This document shows, piece after piece, positions 56,221 through 64,000 of a DNA stretch of 64,000 nucleotides; positions within the stretch are counted from its first letter, which is position 1; the number at the start of each line of letters is the position of its first letter. The stretch comes from Martelella sp. HB161492 (GTDB lineage Bacteria; Pseudomonadota; Alphaproteobacteria; Rhizobiales; Rhizobiaceae), in the NCBI RefSeq assembly GCF_013184775.1, contig NZ_JAATVV010000002.1:524301-588300 (forward strand), written 5' to 3'. The notes below the pieces were generated by a model. It was given only the letters and a program-made list of their open reading frames with translations. It had not been told where the DNA came from and did not search any database. A program made the position numbers and the translations under genes.

Positions 56221-56234
56221 GTGATCAAGATCAA
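56221..56234 (-). promoter_or_regulatory. FNR/FixK-type box upstream of the doxX gene
   Basis: On the minus strand TTGAT-CTTG-ATCAC matches the dyad TTGAT-N4-ATCAA at 9 of 10 positions. It lies 65-78 bp before the gene start, a usual distance for an activator site. Confidence 0.6.
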
Positions 56235-56448
56235 GAATAGAATATGCATAACATGAACAGTCTGTTCAACTTTTGACGCTTGACTTATCCATGAAACCGG
56301 CCGTCTTCCGCCCAACGCTTCACCGCCACGCCTGCTCATCCACCTGATATCGATCAAATTCACTGCTGCCGGCGCCGGTGCGTCGGACCTTGTTTTTGAC
56401 GCCTTTGACGTGAAGTCTGACGACAATACCCTCACGACCGGCAAAAGC

Positions 56449-57309
56449 ATGACCACGACATCACGACATCTATCCCGGCTCGACGGCTGGCTTCTCGATA
56501 TAGCGCCGCAGGCGGATCTGCACGGCGTGCCCCGCTTCCTCGTCGAATTTCTGTTCTTCGGACTGAAGCAGGCGCGTGCCTGCCTGTTTGCAGGCCTGTT
56601 CTTTCTGGCGATCTTCATCACGCCCAGAACAGGGGTGATGGGAATTCCGCGTTACGATCTGCTGCTGGTCATCGCACTGGCGATCCAGATGGCGATGATC
56701 GGGCTTCGGCTGGAAACCGTCACCGAGTTCAAGGCGATCTGCCTGTTCCACATCGTCGGTTTTGCCCTGGAAGTGTTCAAGACCTCCGCATCCATCCAGT
56801 CCTGGGCCTATCCGGACTTTGCCTGGACGAAGCTGATGGGCGTGCCGCTGTTTGCCGGCTTCATGTATGCTGCGATCGGCAGCTATATCATCCAGGCCTG
56901 GCGCCTGCTGGACATTCGCATCCAGCACCACCCACCCTACTGGATGGCGGCGCTGCTGGCACTGGCCATCTATGCAAACTTCTTCACCCACCACTATATC
57001 GGCGACTATCGCTGGTATATCGCCGCCGTTGCCATCGGCCTTTATGCACGCGCCACCGTGCTGTTTCGTGCCTATGACCGCGATCGGAAAATGCCGTTCA
57101 TCCTTTCCTTCATCCTGATCGGTTTTTTCGTCTGGCTGGCGGAGAATATCTCGACCTTCTTCTCTGTCTGGCGCTATCCCAACCAGATTGGCATCTGGTC
57201 GATCGTCCATCTCGGAAAATGGAGTTCCTGGACACTGATGGTCATCATGACCTTCACCATCGTCGCCTCGCTGAAACATATCCGCGCAACGATCCATATC
57301 GCCAAATGA
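56449..57309 (+). CDS. DUF817 family membrane protein
   Basis: A 286-residue polytopic protein of the DUF817 family with about eight helices. Conserved stretches are EFLFFGLKQARACLFAGLFF, FKTSASIQSWAYPD, PLFAGFMYAAIGSYIIQAW and WLAENISTFFSVWRYPNQ. The function is unknown. I use ATG 56449; a GTG at 56410 would add 13 residues. Confidence 0.85.
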   Translation: MTTTSRHLSRLDGWLLDIAPQADLHGVPRFLVEFLFFGLKQARACLFAGLFFLAIFITPRTGVMGIPRYDLLLVIALAIQMAMIGLRLETVTEFKAICLFHIVGFALEVFKTSASIQSWAYPDFAWTKLMGVPLFAGFMYAAIGSYIIQAWRLLDIRIQHHPPYWMAALLALAIYANFFTHHYIGDYRWYIAAVAIGLYARATVLFRAYDRDRKMPFILSFILIGFFVWLAENISTFFSVWRYPNQIGIWSIVHLGKWSSWTLMVIMTFTIVASLKHIRATIHIAK

Positions 57310-57346
57310 AAAGGACCGGGCGCTGAAACAGCACCCGGTCCTTTTT
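57309..57346. terminator. bidirectional terminator between DUF817 and rplQ
   Basis: An 11-bp stem AAAGGACCGGG/CCCGGTCCTTT (57310-57320 and 57334-57344), extended by GCT/AGC in the loop. T-run on the plus side and AAA-bearing stem on the other side let it serve both convergent genes. Confidence 0.85.
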
Positions 57347-57371
57347 AAGATCTGACGATGTCTAAGCTGCC

Positions 57372-57794
57372 TCAGGCAGCTTCCATCTCAGCTTCAGCCT
57401 CAACGCGAGCCTTGTCGGCTGCACCCTTGGCGTTGACGTCGCGATCAACGAATTCGATGACTGCGAGGTCGGCATTGTCGCCGTAGCGGAAACCGGCCTT
57501 CATGATGCGGCAATAGCCGCCCTGGCGTTCTGCATAGCGCGGGCCAATGACATCGAACAGCTTGCGGACAGCATCGAGGTCCTTGATCTGTGCGATGGCC
57601 TGACGACGGGCGTGCAGGTCGCCGCGCTTGCCGAGCGTGATGAGCTTCTCGACAATCGGGCGGATTTCCTTTGCCTTCGGCAGCGTCGTGACAATCTGCT
57701 CATGGGTGATGAGCGAGGCTGCCATGTTTGCGAACATTGCCTTGCGATGGCTTGCGGTTCTGTTGAGCTTGCGGCCTGCTTTCTGATGGCGCAT
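57372..57794 (-). CDS. rplQ: 50S ribosomal protein L17
   Basis: A 140-residue L17 with the conserved [20 protein letters not shown] start and [23 protein letters not shown]. The C-terminal extension (about 120-140) is Ala/Glu-rich, as in other alphaproteobacteria. Last gene of the alpha operon, 44 bp after rpoA. Confidence 0.97.
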   Translation of the reverse strand: MRHQKAGRKLNRTASHRKAMFANMAASLITHEQIVTTLPKAKEIRPIVEKLITLGKRGDLHARRQAIAQIKDLDAVRKLFDVIGPRYAERQGGYCRIMKAGFRYGDNADLAVIEFVDRDVNAKGAADKARVEAEAEMEAA

Positions 57795-57838
57795 TGCTTC
57801 TCTCCTTCACTTGCAGGCGAGCCGCCCGCAGTATGACG

Positions 57839-58849
57839 TTAGTACTGATCCTCGTAACGCTTTGCGAGGTCCTCGATATTTTCCGGCGGCCAGGCCGGGA
57901 CTTCCATGCCCAGGTGCAGGCCCATGGAAGCAAGTACTTCCTTGATCTCGTTCAGCGACTTGCGACCAAAATTCGGCGTACGCAGCATTTCGGCTTCGGT
58001 CTTCTGGATGAGATCGCCGATATAGACGATATTGTCGTTCTTCAGGCAGTTGGCCGAACGGACGGAAAGCTCCAGTTCGTCGACCTTCTTCAAGAGTGCC
58101 GGATTGAAAGCCAGCTCGGTGACATCTTCTTCTTCGGATTCCTTCTGCGGCTCCTCGAAGTTGACGAAAACCGAAAGCTGGTCCTGAAGAATGCGGGCTG
58201 CAAAAGCAACTGCATCTTCACCACCGACAGAACCATCGGTCTCGATGGTCATGGTCAGCTTGTCATAGTCGAGAACCTGGCCCTCACGGGTGTTTTCGAC
58301 CTTGTAGGACACCTTGCGGATCGGCGAATAAAGGCTGTCGACCGGGATGAGACCGATCGGAGCATCTTCCGAACGGTTCCGTTCAGCCGGAACATAGCCC
58401 TTGCCGTTGTTGACGGTGAATTCCATGCGGATTTCAGCGCCTTCATCCAGCGTGCAGAGTACGAGACCCGGATTGAGGATCTCGATATCGCCAACCGTCT
58501 GAATATCACCAGCGGTGACAACGCCCGGGCCCTGCTTGCGCACGACCATACGCTTTGCCTCATCGCCTTCCATCTTGATGGCGATTTCCTTGATGTTCAG
58601 GATGATGTCGGTAACATCTTCGCGAACACCCGGGATCGAGGAGAATTCGTGCAGCACGCCGTCGATCTGCACAGCCGTGACAGCTGCACCACGAAGCGAC
58701 GACAGCAGAATGCGACGAAGCGCATTGCCAAGCGTCAGACCAAAGCCACGCTCCAGCGGTTCAGCGACCAGGGTCGCCTTCTTCGCGCTCGAGGAGGTGA
58801 ACTCCACCTTGCTGGGCTTGATCAGTTCCTGCCAGTTTTTCTGAATCAT
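57839..58849 (-). CDS. rpoA: RNA polymerase subunit alpha
   Basis: A 336-residue alpha subunit. The N-terminal assembly domain has [23 protein letters not shown], and the C-terminal domain (about 250-320) has [17 protein letters not shown] and [17 protein letters not shown], used for UP-element and activator contact. ATG 58849 gives the standard [12 protein letters not shown] start; the frame is open to 58876. Confidence 0.97.
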   Translation of the reverse strand: MIQKNWQELIKPSKVEFTSSSAKKATLVAEPLERGFGLTLGNALRRILLSSLRGAAVTAVQIDGVLHEFSSIPGVREDVTDIILNIKEIAIKMEGDEAKRMVVRKQGPGVVTAGDIQTVGDIEILNPGLVLCTLDEGAEIRMEFTVNNGKGYVPAERNRSEDAPIGLIPVDSLYSPIRKVSYKVENTREGQVLDYDKLTMTIETDGSVGGEDAVAFAARILQDQLSVFVNFEEPQKESEEEDVTELAFNPALLKKVDELELSVRSANCLKNDNIVYIGDLIQKTEAEMLRTPNFGRKSLNEIKEVLASMGLHLGMEVPAWPPENIEDLAKRYEDQY

Positions 58850-58952
58850 GTTTCTACCTTCCGTTCGCCGCACCATCCAATCGTGACGGCCGAATTTCGT
58901 AGAACCGGCGCGCGCTCAATGAGAACAACGCCGGAGCGATTGACAGCGATGA

Positions 58953-59342
58953 TCAGACGCGGCGCTTCTTGCGCGGGCGGCAGCCATTGTGCGGGATCGG
59001 CGTCACGTCGCGAATCGAAGTGATGACGAAGCCGGCAGCCTGCAGGGCACGCAGGGCCGACTCACGACCCGAACCGGGGCCGCAGACTTCGACTTCAAGC
59101 GACTTCATGCCGTGTTCCTGAGCCTTCTTGGCGCAGTCTTCGGCAGCGATCTGGGCAGCAAACGGGGTCGACTTACGCGAACCCTTGAAGCCCTTGGCAC
59201 CGGCAGACGACCAGGCAATAGCATTGCCCTGTGCATCCGTGATGGTGATCATCGTGTTGTTGAACGTGGAGTTGACGTGGGCAACGCCCGACGAAATGTT
59301 TTTACGTTCGCGACGGCGAACGCGCGTGGCTTCCTTGGCCAT
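58953..59342 (-). CDS. rpsK: 30S ribosomal protein S11
   Basis: A 129-residue S11 with [20 protein letters not shown] and the C-terminal [21 protein letters not shown] 59342 has AAAGGAAT upstream; the longer frame to 59369 is not conserved. It lies between rpsM and rpoA as is usual. Confidence 0.97.
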   Translation of the reverse strand: MAKEATRVRRRERKNISSGVAHVNSTFNNTMITITDAQGNAIAWSSAGAKGFKGSRKSTPFAAQIAAEDCAKKAQEHGMKSLEVEVCGPGSGRESALRALQAAGFVITSIRDVTPIPHNGCRPRKKRRV

Positions 59343-59424
59343 GGGTATTCCTTTCGTTGATCTCTTCACCGCCGTAATACCAGCGGCTCCACCGACGGGG
59401 CCTTGGCCCAGTCAATCACGCAGA

Positions 59425-59447
59425 AAGCCGGCGGACGCCGCCGGCTT
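59425..59447 (-). terminator. hairpin between rpsM and rpsK
   Basis: A 10-bp stem AAGCCGGCGG/CCGCCGGCTT with a 3-nt loop lies 26 bp after the rpsM stop. Only TTTC follows on the minus strand, so it is more likely a processing or partial-termination hairpin than a full terminator. Confidence 0.5.
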
Positions 59448-59472
59448 GATCGGTTCACGGATGGAACCGGAA

Positions 59473-59841
59473 TTACTTCTTCTTACCGGCAATTGCCTTG
59501 GCCGGACCCTTGCGGGTGCGGGCATTGGTGTGCGTGCGCTGGCCGCGGACCGGAAGGCCACGACGATGACGCAGGCCACGGTAGCAGCCGAGGTCCATCA
59601 GACGCTTGATGTTCATCGAGTTTTCGCGACGCAGGTCGCCTTCTACGACGTAATCACGGTCGATGGTTTCACGGATCTGCAGGACTTCAGCGTCCGTCAG
59701 TTCGTGAACACGGCGTTCAGCCGGAATGGAAACCTTCTCGCAGATTTCCTGAGCGAATTTCGGTCCGATCCCGTGAATATACTGAAGCGCAATTACGACG
59801 CGCTTTGCAGTCGGGATGTTGACGCCAGCAATACGAGCCAC
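59473..59841 (-). CDS. rpsM: 30S ribosomal protein S13
   Basis: A 122-residue S13: [34 protein letters not shown], and the C-terminal [20 protein letters not shown]. The start is GTG 59841, because AAGGAG lies 7 nt upstream and the product then matches the family start; the frame is open to 59859. Confidence 0.97.
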   Translation of the reverse strand: MARIAGVNIPTAKRVVIALQYIHGIGPKFAQEICEKVSIPAERRVHELTDAEVLQIRETIDRDYVVEGDLRRENSMNIKRLMDLGCYRGLRHRRGLPVRGQRTHTNARTRKGPAKAIAGKKK

Positions 59842-60149
59842 GCCGTTTCTCCTTAGCATTATCGGTTGGGCAGTCTTATCTCAGAGAGAAACTGCCGATT
59901 TCGTCCAGCGCGTCACCACGCCGATTGCCCTTCTGCGACAACAAGGACCGACCGCAACCATTCCGCTTCCGCTTCCGCTTTGAGAAGAGGAATCGCACCG
60001 ATCAGCCCCATGCCACGAGTTGGAGCGCTCTTTACCGGAAACGGCCAGCAAATGCAACCGTTTCCGAAATATTAATGGCAGCGGGCCATTTGCAGAAGCC
60101 CCTGCCCTGCAAGCTTTCCGGCTTCATTGCGGAGCCGGACGCCAACAGA
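59842..60149. other. intergenic region between adk and rpsM
   Basis: 308 bp with no gene on either strand. It contains the inverted repeat CGGAAACGG/CCGTTTCCG (60036-60044 and 60058-60066). It may hold a promoter for the alpha operon, but no clear -35/-10 pair is visible. Confidence 0.4.
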
Positions 60150-60800
60150 TCAGATCTTTTCCAGGATCGCTTCGATCGAAGCCGTCACCGTATCCATATC
60201 GGCCATACCGTCCACAGACTGCAGCTTGCCCTTGGCATAGTAATAGCCGAGCAGCGGCGCTGTCTCCTTGTAGTAAGCCTGCAGCCGGGTCACCACCGTC
60301 TCGCGATTGTCATCGGGACGACGCTTGAACGCCGTAGAACCGCATGTGTCACAGACACCGTCGACCTTCGGCTTATGGAACGTATCGTGGTAACCGGAGC
60401 CACACTTGGCGCAGGTGTAGCGCCCGGCGATCCGGTCAGCCAGAACACTGTCGTCGACCTTGATCTCGATGACGGTATCCAGCTCGATACCCTTGGCCGA
60501 AAGCATCTTCTCGGTCGCATCGGCCTGAACCAGCGTGCGCGGGAAGCCATCAAGGATGAAGCCGTTATTACAATCGTCCTGATCGATACGTTCCGACACA
60601 ATCGCGATAACGATATCGTCAGAAACCAGTCCACCAGCATCCATCACGGCCTTGGCCTTGACGCCAACTTCGGTCTTTGCGGCAACCGCTGCCCGAAGCA
60701 TGTCACCGGTGGACAGCTGCGGAATTCCATGCTTGGCAACAATCCGCTGCGCCTGCGTACCCTTGCCGGCGCCCGGCGGTCCCAAAAGAATGAGTCTCAT
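60150..60800 (-). CDS. adk: adenylate kinase
   Basis: A 216-residue long-form kinase. The P-loop GPPGAGKGT is at residues 7-15, and the LID domain carries a Cys4 zinc-type set ([10 protein letters not shown] and CDTCG). It balances AMP, ADP and ATP. The start overlaps the secY stop by 4 nt. Confidence 0.96.
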   Translation of the reverse strand: MRLILLGPPGAGKGTQAQRIVAKHGIPQLSTGDMLRAAVAAKTEVGVKAKAVMDAGGLVSDDIVIAIVSERIDQDDCNNGFILDGFPRTLVQADATEKMLSAKGIELDTVIEIKVDDSVLADRIAGRYTCAKCGSGYHDTFHKPKVDGVCDTCGSTAFKRRPDDNRETVVTRLQAYYKETAPLLGYYYAKGKLQSVDGMADMDTVTASIEAILEKI

Positions 60801-62134
60801 CGTCCCCTCTTTCCACCCCTCAATTTCGATTTCTTCATCAGCCCTTCGTATTGCTGGGCGATCAGGTGCCCCTGAACCTGCGATACGGTATCCAGTGTTA
60901 CGCTGACGATAATCAAAAGCGAAGTACCACCAAGGGACAATGGAATGCCCGTGCGCGATACGAGGATCTCAGGTAGAATGCAGACGAAGACCAGGTAGAT
61001 TGCGCCGACGACCGTAATACGGGTCAGAACGTAATCGATATATTCGGCTGTTCGCTCGCCAGGGCGGATACCGGGAATGAAGCCACCATGGCGCTTCAGA
61101 TTATCCGCAGTTTCCTTGGGATTGAACACGATCGCCGTATAGAAGAATGCGAAGAAGGCGATCAGACCGGCATAGAAGACCATATAGAGCAGCTGGCCAT
61201 GTCCGAGTGATGCAATGATCGCCGTCGCCCAGCCAGGAAGGTCCTTCGAGGTGAAGCCGGCCAGCGTTGCCGGCAGCAGCAGCAGCGATGACGCGAAAAT
61301 CGCCGGAATGACACCCGATGTGTTGAGCTTCAGCGGCAGATGCGACGTGTCGCCCTGGAACATGCGGTTGCCGACCTGTCGCTTCGGATACTGGATCAGA
61401 AGCCGCCGCTGCGCCCGTTCAACGAAGACGATGAGCGCGATGACACCGATGGCCACAAACAGTACGGCGACGACGAGACCGCCCGAAAGCGCACCCGTCC
61501 GGCCGAGCTCGAGCATGTTGCCGATCGCATTCGGCAGACCTGCGACGATACCGGAGAAGATGATCAGTGAAATACCGTTGCCGATACCGCGCGAGGTGAT
61601 CTGCTCGCCGAGCCACATCAGGAACATCGTGCCGCCGACAAGCGTTATCACGGTCGAGATGCGGAAGAACCAGCCCGGATCCGCAACAAGATTGCTGCCA
61701 GCCTCAAGTCCGATGGCAATGCCATAGGCCTGAGCCGTTGCCAGAACCACCGTGCCGTAGCGCGTATACTGGTTCATGATCTTGCGGCCCTGCTCACCTT
61801 CCTTCTTGAGTGCTTCAAGCGAAGGCACCACAGCGGTCAGAAGCTGAACAATGATCGAAGCGGAGATGTAAGGCATGATGCCGAGCGCAAAGATTGCCAT
61901 GCGCTGCACGGCGCCGCCCGAAAACATGTTGAACATGCCAAGGATGCCGCCTGCCTGGCCCTGGAAAACCTGGGCATAGGCATCGAGATTGATGCCCGGT
62001 AGCGGGATATGGGTGCCGAGGCGATACACGATCAACGCCAGAAGCGTAAACCAGAGTCGCTTCTTGAGGTCGGTCGCCTTGGCGAAAGTCGAAAAATTCA
62101 GATTGGAAGCGAGTTGTTCCGCTGCAGATGCCAT
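60797..62134 (-). CDS. secY: protein translocase subunit SecY
   Basis: A 446-residue SecY with ten helices: [12 protein letters not shown] after helix 1, [15 protein letters not shown], the plug-side loops, and [23 protein letters not shown] before helix 9. ATG 62134 is used; the frame is open to 62209. It is the channel of the Sec pathway, and a terminator-like hairpin precedes the gene. Confidence 0.96.
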   Translation of the reverse strand: MASAAEQLASNLNFSTFAKATDLKKRLWFTLLALIVYRLGTHIPLPGINLDAYAQVFQGQAGGILGMFNMFSGGAVQRMAIFALGIMPYISASIIVQLLTAVVPSLEALKKEGEQGRKIMNQYTRYGTVVLATAQAYGIAIGLEAGSNLVADPGWFFRISTVITLVGGTMFLMWLGEQITSRGIGNGISLIIFSGIVAGLPNAIGNMLELGRTGALSGGLVVAVLFVAIGVIALIVFVERAQRRLLIQYPKRQVGNRMFQGDTSHLPLKLNTSGVIPAIFASSLLLLPATLAGFTSKDLPGWATAIIASLGHGQLLYMVFYAGLIAFFAFFYTAIVFNPKETADNLKRHGGFIPGIRPGERTAEYIDYVLTRITVVGAIYLVFVCILPEILVSRTGIPLSLGGTSLLIIVSVTLDTVSQVQGHLIAQQYEGLMKKSKLRGGKRGR

Positions 62135-62300
62135 GCTGATCTCCGCATCACCGTCCGGTCGCGGTCGACAGCGGCCGGTGCATTGAATTGCCATACCGCC
62201 AGCTGACACGCCGCATCACAAGAAACGTGGATCAGTTCCGACGATTGCCGTCCGGAAGGCCTCGATTGGACCTGACGGCATTCGAGGCAAACATATGGGC

Positions 62301-62334
62301 GAAAAATCGCCCGGTGTGAAGCACTCCGGGCGAT
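62301..62334 (-). terminator. terminator-like hairpin between rplO and secY
   Basis: A 9-bp stem ATCGCCCGG/CCGGGCGAT with an 11-nt loop is followed on the minus strand by TTTTTCGCCC, 21 bp after the rplO stop and 167 bp before secY. It looks like an attenuator splitting the spc operon from secY onward. Confidence 0.65.
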
Positions 62335-62354
62335 CATTTCGTTCAATTTCGAAC

Positions 62355-62831
62355 TTATTCTGCGCTTTCGGCAGCGTTCAGAAGCTTGATGGAGCCACCG
62401 GCCTTCTCAATCTTCTCGATTGCAGCCTTGGAAGCACCAGCAACCTCGAGCGAAAGCTTCGCCTTCAGCTCGCCGTCGGAGAGAACGCGGACGCCATCCT
62501 TGACGCGGCGAATCACGCCGGCTTCCTTGAGGACTTCTGCGGTGACGGTCGTCTTGGCGTCGAGCTTGCCCGCATCAACAGCCGTCTGCAGCTTGGCGAG
62601 CGAAACCTCGGCAAACTCCTTGGCGAAGATGTTGACGAAGCCGCGCTTCGGCAGACGACGATAGATCGGCATCTGACCGCCTTCGAAGCCGTTGATGGCA
62701 ACGCCCGAACGCGACTTCTGACCCTTGACACCACGGCCACCGGTCTTGCCGAGGCCCGAACCGATGCCACGGCCAACGCGCTTGCGAGCCGAAGTGGCGC
62801 CTTCGCGGTCCTTGATTTCGTTGAGTTTCAT
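62355..62831 (-). CDS. rplO: 50S ribosomal protein L15
   Basis: A 158-residue L15 with [20 protein letters not shown] and the Gly-rich [21 protein letters not shown] stretch, then [20 protein letters not shown] 62831 is chosen over 62849 by family start. It lies 14 bp after rpmD. Confidence 0.97.
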   Translation of the reverse strand: MKLNEIKDREGATSARKRVGRGIGSGLGKTGGRGVKGQKSRSGVAINGFEGGQMPIYRRLPKRGFVNIFAKEFAEVSLAKLQTAVDAGKLDAKTTVTAEVLKEAGVIRRVKDGVRVLSDGELKAKLSLEVAGASKAAIEKIEKAGGSIKLLNAAESAE

Positions 62832-62845
62832 CGTTCTTTCCCCTC

Positions 62846-63046
62846 TCACTTCTCGTCGACGACGCGTACGAGATGGGATACCTTGTTGATCATGCCGCGC
62901 ACAGCTGGCGTATCTTCCAGCGTGCGAACGCGATGCATCTTGTTGAGACCGAGGCCGATCAGCGTCTGACGCTGAACGGCAGGGCGACGGATCGGGCTGC
63001 CGATCTGCTCGACGGTGACCGTCTTCTTTTCAGTGGTCTTGGCCAT
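62846..63046 (-). CDS. rpmD: 50S ribosomal protein L30
   Basis: A 66-residue L30: [21 protein letters not shown] and [17 protein letters not shown] 63046 follows GGGAGAGGC; the frame is open to 63064, overlapping rpsE. It lies 14 bp after rpsE. Confidence 0.95.
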   Translation of the reverse strand: MAKTTEKKTVTVEQIGSPIRRPAVQRQTLIGLGLNKMHRVRTLEDTPAVRGMINKVSHLVRVVDEK

Positions 63047-63060
63047 CTTTGCCTCTCCCA

Positions 63061-63633
63061 TCAATCGTCTACGCTGACGCCGGCAGCCTGACGGCGAGCC
63101 TGAAGCGTTGCATATTTCAGACCGCGCTGGGCAGCGATGTCCTTGGGGTGAACCTGGTGCTTCAGGGCGTCAAACGTGGCGCGAACCATGTTGTAAGGGT
63201 TCGACGAACCGGTCGACTTACAAACAACGTCAGCAACGCCGAGCGTTTCGAACACAGCACGCATCGGGCCACCGGCGATGATACCGGTACCGGCCTTGGC
63301 GGAGCGAAGGAGAACCTTGCCGGCGCCGTGACGGCCATTGACGTCGTGGTGCAGCGTACGGCCATCGCGCAGCGGTACGAAAATCATGTCGCGCTTGGCG
63401 CTTTCGGTTGCCTTGCGGATCGCTTCCGGCACTTCGCGCGCCTTGCCGTGACCAAAGCCTACGCGGCCCTTCTGGTCACCAACAACGACGAGCGCTGCAA
63501 AACCGAAACGACGGCCGCCCTTGACCACCTTCGCGACGCGGTTGATAGCGACGAGCTTGTCAACGAATTCGCTGTCGCGCTCTTCCCTGTTATTCTGGCG
63601 ATCGTCGCGCGATCCCCGTCTTTCCTGTGCCAT
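63061..63633 (-). CDS. rpsE: 30S ribosomal protein S5
   Basis: A 190-residue S5 with the conserved [28 protein letters not shown] and [20 protein letters not shown]. The first 20 residues are a hydrophilic, Arg/Asp-rich extension usual for alphaproteobacteria. It is separated from rplR by a 143-bp gap with a hairpin. Confidence 0.97.
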   Translation of the reverse strand: MAQERRGSRDDRQNNREERDSEFVDKLVAINRVAKVVKGGRRFGFAALVVVGDQKGRVGFGHGKAREVPEAIRKATESAKRDMIFVPLRDGRTLHHDVNGRHGAGKVLLRSAKAGTGIIAGGPMRAVFETLGVADVVCKSTGSSNPYNMVRATFDALKHQVHPKDIAAQRGLKYATLQARRQAAGVSVDD

Positions 63634-63739
63634 TGTCCTGTTCCTTTTTCTTTTCCGGGTGCAATCGGCATATCGAAAAGCCGCTCAGCATCTCTGCGTG
63701 ATTGAGCGGCCGATGTAACGGACCTCAGTCCGACATTGT

Positions 63740-63767
63740 AGCCGGCGCTCCGCAAAGAGCGCCGGCT
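63740..63767 (-). other. hairpin between rplR and rpsE
   Basis: A perfect 11-bp stem AGCCGGCGCTC/GAGCGCCGGCT with a 6-nt loop, 10 bp after the rplR stop. No T-run follows on the minus strand, so it is not a standard terminator; it could be a processing site. Confidence 0.5.
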
Positions 63768-63776
63768 AAACTGAAC

Positions 63777-64000
63777 TCAGAAGGACAGACCGCCTTCACG
63801 GGCACCATCGGCAAGCGCCTTGATGCGACCGTGGAAGATGAAGGCGCCACGGTCGAACACGACCTCATTGACGCCAGCCTTGACGGCGCGCTCAGCGATC
63901 AGCTTGCCAACAGCGGCAGCTGCGTCCTTGTCGGCGCCAGTCTTCAGAGACGTGCGCAGACCGGTGTCGAGCGTCGAAGCGGCGGCCAGCGTGCGGCCGG
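63777..64000 (-). CDS. rplR: 50S ribosomal protein L18 (5' end cut off)
   Basis: Partial: the C-terminal 73 or so residues are visible, ending [11 protein letters not shown], with [19 protein letters not shown] before that. The start lies beyond the right edge. It is the next gene upstream of rpsE in the spc operon. Confidence 0.95.
   Translation of the reverse strand, partial: GRTLAAASTLDTGLRTSLKTGADKDAAAAVGKLIAERAVKAGVNEVVFDRGAFIFHGRIKALADGAREGGLSF

Overview
The window is about 64 kb of GC-rich chromosome from an alphaproteobacterium, most likely a member of the Hyphomicrobiales in or near the Rhizobiaceae. The evidence is the Ros/MucR zinc-finger regulator, the divK-pleD pair, a B12-dependent class II ribonucleotide reductase (nrdJ), small alphaproteobacterial families (DUF1491, DUF2336, DUF3572, DUF5330, DUF6456) and the spc/alpha ribosomal gene order. 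I cannot name the genus from sequence alone. I see no tRNA, rRNA, CRISPR array, insertion sequence, integrase or replication origin.

Region 1 (1-13960, minus strand) is an almost complete structural cluster in the order of the Rhodobacter capsulatus gene transfer agent: gp1, terminase, portal, prohead protease, capsid, head-tail connectors, major tail protein, tail chaperones, a short tape measure, DUF2460, DUF2163, NlpC/P60 and the large gp15-type tail fibre/hub protein, which runs off the left edge. Integration, replication and lysis genes are absent, which fits a domesticated particle better than a live prophage. A Dabb-domain gene sits between terminase and portal. Terminator-like hairpins punctuate the cluster.

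Region 2 (14200-26860) holds an AhpD-like protein behind a possible FNR box, a YcgN-family protein, a five-gene branched-chain amino acid/amide ABC transporter, several small alphaproteobacterial genes, sufE, a DnaA-domain-IV-like HTH protein overlapping a DUF6456 gene, and mucR between AT-rich flanks. Region 3 (26862-32814) is a seven-gene mrp/mnh cation/proton antiporter operon.

Region 4 (33047-42600) contains msrB, divK with a pleD homologue whose catalytic and phosphoacceptor motifs are lost, DUF3572 and HAD genes, dinB behind a perfect SOS box, an amidase, wrbA, a CinA-type protein, a universal stress protein and gpt. Region 5 (42600-57310) has nrdJ behind a tandem NrdR-box pair, a GIY-YIG protein, rarA, a Do-like protease, an LprI-like secreted protein, ilvD, msrPQ, doxX behind a possible FNR/FixK box, and a DUF817 membrane protein. 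Two copies of a palindromic intergenic repeat lie here.

Region 6 (57372-64000, minus strand) is the end of the spc operon and the alpha operon: rplR (partial), rpsE, rpmD, rplO, secY, adk, rpsM, rpsK, rpoA, rplQ. Recurring themes are oxidative damage repair (msrB, msrPQ, wrbA, AhpD-like), DNA damage response (dinB, rarA), oxygen-responsive control and cell-cycle signalling.
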